Shown: positions 35,301-42,515 of the stretch, piece by piece
How positions within the stretch are numbered: the stretch's first letter is position 1
Layout: each line of letters opens with the position of its first letter
Assembly: GCA_022796475.1 (NCBI GenBank)
Contig: JAAWIS010000015.1
Coordinates: 1-56,495 of the forward strand
Direction: 5' to 3'
Source of the DNA: Lachnospiraceae bacterium
GTDB taxonomy: Bacteria > Bacillota > Clostridia > Lachnospirales > Lachnospiraceae
Length of the DNA stretch: 56,495 nucleotides
The notes under the pieces: generated by a model
The model's input: the letters and a program-made list of their open reading frames with translations, nothing else
What the model was told of the DNA's origin: nothing
The model's database searches: none
Translations under genes and position numbers: made by a program

Positions 35301-38300
35301 ACCCAGAATTTCATCTTTCTTTTCTCCCGGGATTTTGAATATGCCAGTTCCTTCTATCGGTGCAATTTCCTGGCCCTTCCAATTGATCGAAATTTCCTTT
35401 ACTGCATAAGTAAACCGATTGCCATCTGCATCTTCATACAGCGGCAGGTCCGTAAAGGAATACTTCCACTGGCCATTCGTATCAGCAGTAACGGTTTTCG
35501 TTTGAAGCTGGATTTCCGAACCGTCTGTGCTTTTCTGCATCAGCCCAATTGTTACGGAATCCGGCAGCAGCCTGCTTTCTTCATCAGCAGGCAGATCCCA
35601 TATTTTCTCTCCGCTGATACTTGTAGTTTGAGATTTAAAATAAGTATTGGTTACGGTGATCAGATGGCTATTAGTTCCTTTCCTATCACCAGCTATGGTT
35701 CCGGAATTGTTTGGAATGCTGGCAGTGTAATCAGGAACTGACGTTTCGCTGATTTCATATGTTGTACCTACCGGAATCTTTTCAATAGTAATGGTTTGGC
35801 CTGCTTTTATGTCCCAGCTATAAATGCCCTCTGCTGCATAGTCTACCGTAAGGGATGTTTGAGGAATCACAGTTCCTCCGCCGCCCAGCTTCACCATAAT
35901 ATGGAACGTTTCCTTTGTTGTTTCTTCAAGAGAAGATGGCTTCTGGCTGGTACTGGAATCATACATTACCTCTTTTGTGACAGACAATTTTGCCGTTTCT
36001 TTATTGGCCACGGTTACAATATTACCTGGAAGAAGAGCTCCATTCTCACCGTGTACTTCCAAATCACCGCTGTTATTGACAACAATGTCAAATTTGGTTT
36101 CTTTACTTCCCATAACCGTATACCCATCAGGAACTCTTGTTTCTACCAGGGTGTAACTGCCTACTCCAAGGTTCTGGAAGCGGATTTCTCCATTGGCATC
36201 TGTGGCGCCTTTGCCTACTTCAGCATTCCCTTTCTTTAAGGTAAATTCTGCACCAGGCAGGAATGTTTCGTTTCCATCCGTTTTCTTAAGGGTAACATCC
36301 GTCTTCTTCGGAGTATTTTTCACCGTTATGATCGTTAAGGCGCTGCCGTTAAGATCCTGAACCTGCAGTGAACCGTTCTTTGTTTCCACTACCTTAAACT
36401 TGGTTTCCTCCTGGGTTATGGAATATCCGTCAGGAGCTTTTGTTTCCACTAAAGTGTAAATCCCTACGCCCAGATTCTTTATTGTTATCTTGCCTTTTGA
36501 CGAAGTAGTGATATCCTCTTGGAATTTTTTACCCTTTCCATTTCCTTCCTCAAATAACCCCTTCTTATATAAATCAAACGTTGCGCCAGACAGCAGGTTG
36601 CTGCCTTCTGCATTCTTCTTTTCCAGGGTTACGGAAGTGGTGGTTGCTTTGCCTATGGTGACGGTTACTTTTTTCACAGCGTAATCTATAACTTTAGAGG
36701 TACTGTAATAAACAACATCTTGCTGATTTTTATCACCTGCATTTGGCCCATACTTCCCATCCGACCATACAATCAGCCCGTATCTCATTTCTTTATTTTT
36801 CTTAGACGCCGTAATCAAAATATTGGTTGTGTTTGATGGCCTTGTTTTTGTAAACGCGGTAATTTGATTGCCATTTTTGCTTCTCGTAAAGGAGATTCCG
36901 TCTACCGTAATCGTTTTATTTTTCTTCAATTCCTTAGAACCAATTGTAACCGTAAAATCTTTAAGAAGCCCCAGTTCGTCTTTCAAAACAGCCTGATACT
37001 GTCCTGCTGACTCATTCCAGGTAAGTGTAGCGTCCGAAATAGCAGGTAACTTGCTAAGCTTTGTTACATCGTCCACAATATTATCATAATGCTTCTTAAT
37101 ATTATCTCTCCATGCATATTGGTCTATGATATCCAGTATTTTATTGGTATTCTTCGGCGGGGCAATCTTCTCAAAATTATCTGCCCTTTCTCCGACAACC
37201 ACTTCCCAAACTAACAACTGGGTGGCCATTATTTTACATAGTTTATTTTTATCATTTGTTGGAGTCCAACTCAAAGAAATCGCACCATTATAAGCTTTAT
37301 CAGAAGAAATAATTCTTCCAATCAAAGCTTTTTGTGAATCTGTCAAAAGATTCGTTTGCCCTTCTGGTTGTTCGCCATCACTGCTAATTGAGCCATCACG
37401 CCCAACACCGGGTTCAATACAATAGGCCACTTGCATTTCTGTCCATGTACCAACTCCATGGATATTTAGTTTACTTCCTTTCCCTTTCTTCCATCCTCCC
37501 ATAAACGTTAAGGCTCGTTGTGGAAAAATATTTTGATAACTAGCCCAGTTAGCATTACTTCGGGGATATGATATCATAAATACCTGTTCCCCAGTCAGCA
37601 GCATCGTTTCCCAAAGGACAGAATAGGCTTCCAGTTTTTCACGGTTAACTACCTGTTCCTTCTGCTCGTCAGTAAGCGCCTGGTACAGTTCCCAAACCGG
37701 CATGGCCAGCTCACTAATTTCCATTATGTATTCAAAGTAACCTACATCATCCCCCGCATCTTCTAAAGCAGCAAGTTTTTCTGCCACTTCCTCAAGCTCC
37801 GGAAGCTCTTCAATTAATGCTGTCACATGCGCTACTGCATCGTCCAGTTCTTCCAGTTCCTCAAGCTCTTCCTCTTCCAATTCCATAGTATCATTGGATA
37901 TTATCATCTGGAAGCCTTGGGTGGTCTGAAATTTTTTGCTTCCGATCTGATAGACTGCAGTTACTTCCCCATAATAAATCCCTGGCTTTGTAGTTTCATC
38001 TACCTGGAATGTGCATACGGCAGATGTGCCGTAGTCCTCATCTCCCTGTTTTTCCACAGAAAATTTGTTCAGCTTTACGCCCTTCGTTTCCACAGTACAT
38101 TTCAGGTTCTTGATAATAGGCTGTTCTTCCTTCTTTTTGGAAACACTGGAATCCTCTGCCCACTTAATCCAGGCGTTGGAGCTGCTGGCCCGTTTTGCCT
38201 GGGCGGGACTGGCAGTAGAACCACTGGCCTTTTTGGACGGATCCGAATCCTCATTTTCGGATTCCATTTCTTTTTCCAGGATCCGATCCTGGATTTCACC

Positions 38301-39086
38301 TAATTCAAAATCCAGCCATATCTTACCTTGTTCTCCGGCTTCCAGTTTGCCCTGGTTTCCGATTTCCACCGGCATCAGGTTCATAGCGCCCACTGCATAG
38401 CGGAAGGTTTCTTTCACCTTAACATTTCTGGTATTCTCTGTGTCATATTGAAACGTCAGATTAACGCTTTGGCTCTTATTTCCCTCAATGCTGTCGTCAA
38501 TAGTAAAATAAAACTGTACATAGCGGACTTCTCCCGGGGCAATCGTCAGATCCCTTAACTGGCCAAGGACCTCCTTTTCCTCATCCATCTCTGACATTTC
38601 CCCGTTATCGCCCTCATCGCCTTCCTCTTCTGTATAAAATTCTGAATCTGCCCCCCCGTCTGTGAAAAGCAGCTTGCTGCTTTCTCCTCCGGAAGGCGCC
38701 ATTTCTTCCAAAAGCTCTTGGCCGATCGTTCCTACATCTTCAAAACAGCCGCTGTCTTCCAAAATTCCTTTTGCCTTAAATTTTAATGAGCCGTCTGAAA
38801 TTTCCTGATCTGTGTTATTTTTTATATACACATCCAGGCAGACCGTATCCCCGGCTTCATATGATGCCTCGTCAGACATTATAATCATCTGGACATCATC
38901 TGCATTTTTGTATTCCAGAGATACTTGTCCGCTTCTGACCGCGTCGGATGCGCTTGCCGCATGGCCAGACATACCTGCATAGGACAGCGATACAAAAAAC
39001 TGCTCAAACACAAATACAAATGCCAGGACGGACGCTAAAAATCCGCTGATCCGCCTTCTGGCGTCACGCCTTTTTCTCTGCCACAT
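32373..39086 (-). CDS. Very large sortase-anchored adhesin with thioester domain and multiple CnaB/SpaA-type domains
   Basis: About 2,237 aa. A signal peptide (about residues 10-40) is followed by beta-rich regions, an acidic Glu/Leu helix region (about 430-480), a thioester domain with Cys in VAYCIEPG (about 555) and its partner Gln in ATQLLVWEVV (about 620), then about ten CnaB-like domains from residue 815 on (LYTLVETKAPDGYS type Glu-containing strands and VTLEKKN type Lys strands, as needed for isopeptide bonds). A PEGSTDPEETTAPEGS repeat, a Gly stretch, the sortase motif LAKTG, a membrane helix and KKRKDEEE close it. It is a wall-anchored surface fibre that could bind host or glycan nucleophiles covalently. 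Start ATG 39086 follows GGGGG by about 8 nt. Confidence 0.9.
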   Translation of the reverse strand: MWQRKRRDARRRISGFLASVLAFVFVFEQFFVSLSYAGMSGHAASASDAVRSGQVSLEYKNADDVQMIIMSDEASYEAGDTVCLDVYIKNNTDQEISDGSLKFKAKGILEDSGCFEDVGTIGQELLEEMAPSGGESSKLLFTDGGADSEFYTEEEGDEGDNGEMSEMDEEKEVLGQLRDLTIAPGEVRYVQFYFTIDDSIEGNKSQSVNLTFQYDTENTRNVKVKETFRYAVGAMNLMPVEIGNQGKLEAGEQGKIWLDFELGEIQDRILEKEMESENEDSDPSKKASGSTASPAQAKRASSSNAWIKWAEDSSVSKKKEEQPIIKNLKCTVETKGVKLNKFSVEKQGDEDYGTSAVCTFQVDETTKPGIYYGEVTAVYQIGSKKFQTTQGFQMIISNDTMELEEEELEELEELDDAVAHVTALIEELPELEEVAEKLAALEDAGDDVGYFEYIMEISELAMPVWELYQALTDEQKEQVVNREKLEAYSVLWETMLLTGEQVFMISYPRSNANWASYQNIFPQRALTFMGGWKKGKGSKLNIHGVGTWTEMQVAYCIEPGVGRDGSISSDGEQPEGQTNLLTDSQKALIGRIISSDKAYNGAISLSWTPTNDKNKLCKIMATQLLVWEVVVGERADNFEKIAPPKNTNKILDIIDQYAWRDNIKKHYDNIVDDVTKLSKLPAISDATLTWNESAGQYQAVLKDELGLLKDFTVTIGSKELKKNKTITVDGISFTRSKNGNQITAFTKTRPSNTTNILITASKKNKEMRYGLIVWSDGKYGPNAGDKNQQDVVYYSTSKVIDYAVKKVTVTIGKATTTSVTLEKKNAEGSNLLSGATFDLYKKGLFEEGNGKGKKFQEDITTSSKGKITIKNLGVGIYTLVETKAPDGYSITQEETKFKVVETKNGSLQVQDLNGSALTIITVKNTPKKTDVTLKKTDGNETFLPGAEFTLKKGNAEVGKGATDANGEIRFQNLGVGSYTLVETRVPDGYTVMGSKETKFDIVVNNSGDLEVHGENGALLPGNIVTVANKETAKLSVTKEVMYDSSTSQKPSSLEETTKETFHIMVKLGGGGTVIPQTSLTVDYAAEGIYSWDIKAGQTITIEKIPVGTTYEISETSVPDYTASIPNNSGTIAGDRKGTNSHLITVTNTYFKSQTTSISGEKIWDLPADEESRLLPDSVTIGLMQKSTDGSEIQLQTKTVTADTNGQWKYSFTDLPLYEDADGNRFTYAVKEISINWKGQEIAPIEGTGIFKIPGEKKDEILGVFESSVPEKTDNVKNTWHYADHLGKASFSIWKKDEEDKKPLKGAVFTLTDREGAVQTEITDQNGQIEFDDLDEGVYLLKETAAPEGYQNLEPEWRVTITKSIKNTASSDKIHWINEWQFSIQVEGPGEFEQAANTLTVENKRIKAPIQISKVVELDDAALSQLENAGQDVSGYRKNTYQFSIYKGTDTTADPVAVLEVSDNGEVKETEPLDYGKYTIVEETNGLDMPDYTWKEVRFEVDGTELNLQENGGIQVEIKDHNVPIAIQAVNQFAHNKANLAISKKVAYDETTSYQPDPNQEFWVEVQLGSSDELIEHAELEAEEPEEENPGSLTYTTTFQKEGIYLFGMKAEETIVITGIPTSMPYVVKEYPVETESGEADLCYTFGGIVTETGTALGEVTEENQKLEDIIGDHGAEEWTETVTITNHYFEEKMITIEAEKSWKDVNNQDMAESSLLKDLIPDSIEVNLMRKTGLDGEDAVVVESGIISRENLWKHTFTQQPQYAGEKAETPYYYYVEETNIHYSGTDTQEAEYFVEPIEGTSFFKVMRVQKTNGFNEVLGVFEAFYPEAEEIEQEDGSKVKPIAIRNIWNSALPVHKGDANFSITKVASENQEPLAGATFEMAVGDVTMSYTTDENGSITFQDLPEGQYTLMETKAPEGRQKLDTQWKVTVEKELVDVRNSEENPSLWINEWLWTTTIEGNEENKNQLTVENDLIQGSVSIVKTLELDGQPVTDPVYQATHYTFGIYPGTAAKGTPIQTLKVLADGSAVQSGTLDYGIYTIAEISRASIGNYDWKEVVFGGVADADQEAEGFQVMIAEQDQVVEVTARNRYTKEPEKPETPEGSTDPEETTAPEGSTDPEETTAPEENTVPEPSTPLGSGGGGGGGGRDRDPDPGVDIPDEEVPLISIDPEAVPLANLPNEPVEDTPLVILDEDVPLAGLAKTGDRSIPIGALVGLMLVSLLGVLGVAKKRKDEEEG

Positions 39087-39541
39087 AAGTTGTTCCCCCA
39101 CTTTCTGGTTTTTGATTTTGTTGATTTGTCCCGCTTCCTACCTAACATCCTTCTGCTTCCTGATTTCCTGCAGGCGCCTTAAGCTTTTGGTTTTCCTTTT
39201 TTTCAATTTCAATCTTCCTTTCTTTGCGTAAAATCGGATGCAAAGTTTCCGGCGGCCGGGCTGGCATAGCGTATGTTTGCCTTAGCCCCCTGGCTTTGCG
39301 TCCTGCCGTTTCCGGCAGTTTGCCAAAATTTGCGGTATTCTCTGTCTTGACATCTCAGTCTTACAGATTTCTCCTTCCGCCGCGCTGCCGTCTTGACAGC
39401 GGCAGATCCACGGCGGCATCTTTTTTACCCCGCACTCCTCCTATGGCCGCCCTCCTTTCTCCCCCTTCGTTAATCGTCAGCAGTTTCATTTATGTCATCT
39501 GCCATGCTGTCTTTTAAGCCTCCGGCAGGACATAACAAGAT

Positions 39542-39766
39542 TTACCTCATCTCTTTGCAGCAGTCATCCTGCCCTTCTGCATCTGCCTGTTCCACGGCAC
39601 TGTCAATTAATTTCAGCATTTCCAGTGCACTTCTAAAGTGTGAAGCCTGATTTTCTTCCGTCCAAACAATCCTTCCCTGCCAGGTAGCGTTCTGACGGTA
39701 TTGTATGTGCACTATGAACGTAGCCAGCCTTCCCTGTTTATTTTCTGAATAATTTCTTTCCTCCAC
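39542..39766 (-). CDS. Small conserved-looking protein between adhesin and BTAD regulator
   Basis: A 74-aa protein starting at GTG 39766, 7 nt after GGGGAG (MEERNYSENKQ). Its core GRLATFIVHIQYRQNATWQG and FRSALEMLKLIDSAVEQ looks like a folded beta-alpha unit; from memory, similar short proteins occur beside BTAD-type regulators in Clostridia, which supports it being real. The frame stays open upstream to 39901 without a better start. Function unknown. The gaps on both sides are long: 39102-39541 shows only a CTGCCG/CGGCAG hairpin near 39390, and 39767-40118 is AT-rich without signals that I can name. Confidence 0.6.
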   Translation of the reverse strand: MEERNYSENKQGRLATFIVHIQYRQNATWQGRIVWTEENQASHFRSALEMLKLIDSAVEQADAEGQDDCCKEMR

Positions 39767-40118
39767 ACTGTTTCTCCCCTTTTCTTTCCCAATTCCACTT
39801 TCAGAACTGCTGAAAGCAGCGCTCATTCTGTTGTTTTGCCAACCCTTTTCTGTCAGGCTAATCTCCTTTTGTCCTCCCCCTTCCAAATCAATACAGCGCA
39901 AACCAGGAGTTCATAATCCAAACGTCTTATTTCCCTCCGTTTTCTAATTATTACTGTACCAAACCTGCTATCACGAAAATTATCACATTTTTATTTTTTT
40001 GCTACTATTTTTCCATTTCTGTGATTTAACTGGAAATTTTTTTCAATTTTGGTACAAAGTACAGAAATAGACATCATAAAAAATATTCAAAAAATACCCG
40101 CCAGACTTTCCTGTGTGG

Positions 40119-40202
40119 TGCATCAGCAGATATTTTCCTTAAGTGTGAAGCGCCCATCCCCCGAAGGATTTTTGCTTTATAGGGCATTCCTATAAAGTAA
40201 AA
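40119..40202 (+). repeat. Multi-hairpin dispersed repeat, copy D (5'-truncated)
   Basis: It retains the second stem in reduced form (TGCATCAGCA), TTTTCCTTA, a GTGT/GCGC stem, CATCCCCCG and the TTTGCTTTATAGG hairpin. The first GAGTCCGGC hairpin is absent. It lies directly before the BTAD gene terminator. Confidence 0.65.
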
Positions 40203-40247
40203 AAGCCTGGCAGTCAATATCCTATCGATATTTGACCTTCCAGGCTT
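40198..40247 (-). terminator. Terminator of the BTAD regulator gene
   Basis: On the minus strand AAGCCTGG pairs with CCAGGCTT, with an inner TCAAATATC/GGATATTGA stem, followed by TTTTTAC. It begins 12 nt after the stop. Confidence 0.85.
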
Positions 40248-40258
40248 TCTCTGCTTTC

Positions 40259-41527
40259 TTATTTAATTTTCCTTTTCCAAATTTCTGATTCTTTTTGAAA
40301 CCTGCATCTTCCTGTTTTTTCCGGAAGCATAGCTAATGATGTTACATAATAACGGATCTCTGGCCGAATGCCCTGACTCAATTCCTGATATTTCCTGTCA
40401 ATCCGTTTGGAAATAGTAGAACAGTCTTCCTGTCTGGTTCCAAGAAGCAGCGCCAGATACTGGCAGGAACTATATTTTGTAAATGCATCGCCCCGCCTCA
40501 TGGTCTTTTGCATTGCCTGAAACAGCCACCCCATCTTCTGAGAAACATTTTTCTGCTCTCCCAAAGGCATCCCCTTAGAATCCACTAACGTACAAAGCAT
40601 CAGAAATATGGACTGGCCGCTTCTCTCCATCAGGCGCACCATCAGCCGATAGCTGTCAACAAAGCTTGGGTAATTGCAAAAATAAGCGCCTCCATCCAAT
40701 TGATTTTCCTGCAAGTCTTCCTGGATCGCCCTCAGATCTTCTGAATGTCCGAACATTCTTTTTCCCATATCCTGAAACCGGTTTAAATATTCGCTGGCAG
40801 GCGGAGCCCCAAGTTCATCAATATACATCTTGACCGTATTTTTATAAAGCTGATATGCCTCCTGGCTTTGATTCATCAGCACCAGGCACTCGATTTCTTT
40901 CTCCTGCCAATTCTCAAATGGATAAATCTTTGCAGCTTTCCCATAAATCTGAAATAACTGCCTCATCTTTCTTTCCGGCTTTAAAAGCCCTTCCAGTTCC
41001 TTTATGGCTGCTTCAAACATGCGCTTTAGCTGTATACTTTCTGTCATTACCCACAGTTCAGTTGAAATCTGCGGAAGCAGCTCCCCCTGATACAGTTCCA
41101 CAGCCTGAAGCAAATGCCATTTTTTCTCATCCCCTTTTGCTTTGCCTGCCTGTTCCAAACACTGCCTGAATTCCAATACATCCAGCCGAATCGGTTCCTC
41201 ACTGGCAAACCAGCATCTTCCGTTTTTAATCACAATGTCATCCGACTCCGGAAATCCTAACCCTGACAGGTGTTTCCGCAGTCGGAAGATCAGGTTATTT
41301 AAGCTGTTATTTTGATTTGAACTCTCCCGCATGCCGTACAAATGTTCCAAAAGCATATCCTTTGCGATTCCATTTGTCTGATTCAAAAGTAAGATTTGAA
41401 ACAACTGGATATACCGTGAGCGGTATGCCCTTCCGAATGCAATTGGGATATCGCCATATTTCATGGAAAACCCGCCAAACATATTAATCCGCAATACTGT
41501 TGCTTCCTTGTTCTGCTCTGCCTTCAT
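40259..41527 (-). CDS. BTAD (SARP/AfsR-type) transcriptional regulator
   Basis: The 422-aa protein has an OmpR-like winged helix (residues 14-105, INMFGGFSMKYGDIPI then SLNNLIFRLRKHL) followed by a helical bacterial transcriptional activator domain (residues 120-260, typically TPR-like). The C-terminal 150 residues resemble a small receiver- or cyclase-like domain that I cannot name. AAAGG lies just before ATG 41527. In Lachnospiraceae such regulators often sit beside large pilin/adhesin genes on the same strand, so control of the adhesin downstream is likely. A promoter about 300 nt upstream implies a long 5' leader. Confidence 0.82.
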   Translation of the reverse strand: MKAEQNKEATVLRINMFGGFSMKYGDIPIAFGRAYRSRYIQLFQILLLNQTNGIAKDMLLEHLYGMRESSNQNNSLNNLIFRLRKHLSGLGFPESDDIVIKNGRCWFASEEPIRLDVLEFRQCLEQAGKAKGDEKKWHLLQAVELYQGELLPQISTELWVMTESIQLKRMFEAAIKELEGLLKPERKMRQLFQIYGKAAKIYPFENWQEKEIECLVLMNQSQEAYQLYKNTVKMYIDELGAPPASEYLNRFQDMGKRMFGHSEDLRAIQEDLQENQLDGGAYFCNYPSFVDSYRLMVRLMERSGQSIFLMLCTLVDSKGMPLGEQKNVSQKMGWLFQAMQKTMRRGDAFTKYSSCQYLALLLGTRQEDCSTISKRIDRKYQELSQGIRPEIRYYVTSLAMLPEKTGRCRFQKESEIWKRKIK

Positions 41528-41830
41528 ACCTTTTCACCCCGTTTGTCCGTCAGCAAAGCAGCAATCACATGGATAAATAATTCGCTAATAATAGCCTGGT
41601 ACAGCCAAGTACCATATGAGATTTCTTATTTTAACAGATGTTTTAATCGAGTTCCTTCCAAAAAATAACTGTAAAATCGAGCGTCATTTATCATTTATTC
41701 ATTCATGCGTTTGCCGTATGTTTATTTCGGAACAAAAGCTCTTGTTCCCTGGTAACTGCCTGATAATCTATTAAAAACTGTAAACAACTCTCGAAATAAC
41801 TCTAATTTATGCAACATACAGTTTTCTTTC

Positions 41831-41859
41831 ATTATATCGTAACCTGGATATAATGTCCA
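41831..41859 (-). promoter_or_regulatory. Candidate promoter of the BTAD regulator gene
   Basis: TGGACA (41859-41854), 17-bp spacer, TATAAT (41836-41831) on the minus strand, about 300 nt before the start. The -35 to -10 region contains the near-palindrome GGACATTATATCC. The leader 41528-41830 has no evident ORF. Confidence 0.6.
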
Positions 41860-41967
41860 CTGATTTCCCTGATTTTAACCAGCAAATAATTGAGAAAGCT
41901 TCCATATTCTTACTATTGGCTGGCTGCCAAAAAGCAGGCGTCTGATTGAAGCTTATCTTGTGATATA

Positions 41968-42098
41968 GAACAAAGAGTCCGGCTTGCCAGACTCTCGTGC
42001 CGGAGCGCGTCTGCGCCAGCAGACAGTTTCCTTAATCGCGATGTTCGCATCCCCCGGAGTTTTTTTGCTTTATAGGAAGCAATTTCCTATAAAGCAAA
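41968..42098 (+). repeat. Multi-hairpin dispersed repeat, copy C
   Basis: Same order as copy A and preceded by the same GAACAAA: GAGTCCGGC/GCCAGACTC (one mismatch), GTCTGC/GCAGAC, GCGA/TCGC, and TTTGCTTTATAGGA with its complement. It lies directly beyond the terminator of tRNA-Gln copy 2. Confidence 0.8.
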
Positions 42099-42122
42099 AA
42101 AGTCTTCTCACAAAGAGAAGAC
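42095..42122 (-). terminator. Terminator of tRNA-Gln copy 2
   Basis: A perfect 8-bp stem, GTCTTCTC/GAGAAGAC, 5-nt loop, and six T on the minus strand. It starts 7 nt after the tRNA 3' end. Confidence 0.88.
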
Positions 42123-42128
42123 CATGTA

Positions 42129-42200
42129 CTGGGCTACAAGGATTCGAACCTTGAAGTGACGGAGTCAGAGTCCGTTGCCTTACCATTTGGCGATAGCCCA
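42129..42200 (-). tRNA. tRNA-Gln (anticodon CUG), copy 2
   Basis: It is identical to the copy at 31849-31920 except for one base in the variable loop (CACTTC here, CATTTC there): acceptor TGGGCTA/TAGCCCA, anticodon loop CTCTGAC, discriminator G, no encoded CCA. Same strand, 10.3 kb apart. Confidence 0.95.
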
Positions 42201-42306
42201 ATTTTATTATCCTGCAGTCTAACTGATGGACTACTTACTTATCTAATCCATACCTTAAGTTCAGTATAATTCTTAGTTTTTCACCTTAGCCGTGACTGCG
42301 AGATTT

Positions 42307-42335
42307 ATTATACTGATATTTTACTGATTCGTCAA
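42307..42335 (-). promoter_or_regulatory. Promoter of tRNA-Gln copy 2
   Basis: TTGACG (42335-42330), 17-bp spacer, TATAAT (42312-42307) on the minus strand, followed by AAATCTCGC as in copy 1. The 100-nt leader between this and the tRNA has diverged from that of copy 1. Confidence 0.85.
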
Positions 42336-42448
42336 GTACTTTTTTCTATTTCTTTTGTATTTCTTTTATTTTTTATTAAGTTCTTTCCCTTTTGGCAATC
42401 ATTCGTTTGATCTGCAATGGTTCCTGCCTTTTTCTCATTCCCATATAG

Positions 42449-42489
42449 AAAAAAGCCCTGAAGCCCAATCCTTGGCTGCAAGGCTTTTT
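42449..42489 (-). terminator. Terminator of the sigma/anti-sigma operon
   Basis: On the minus strand AAAAGCCTTGCAGCC pairs with GGGCTTCAGGGCTTTT (small mismatches), followed by further T. It lies about 27 nt after the anti-sigma stop. Confidence 0.82.
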
Positions 42490-42515
42490 GTCATCCCGTC
42501 ATTCATATAAACAGG

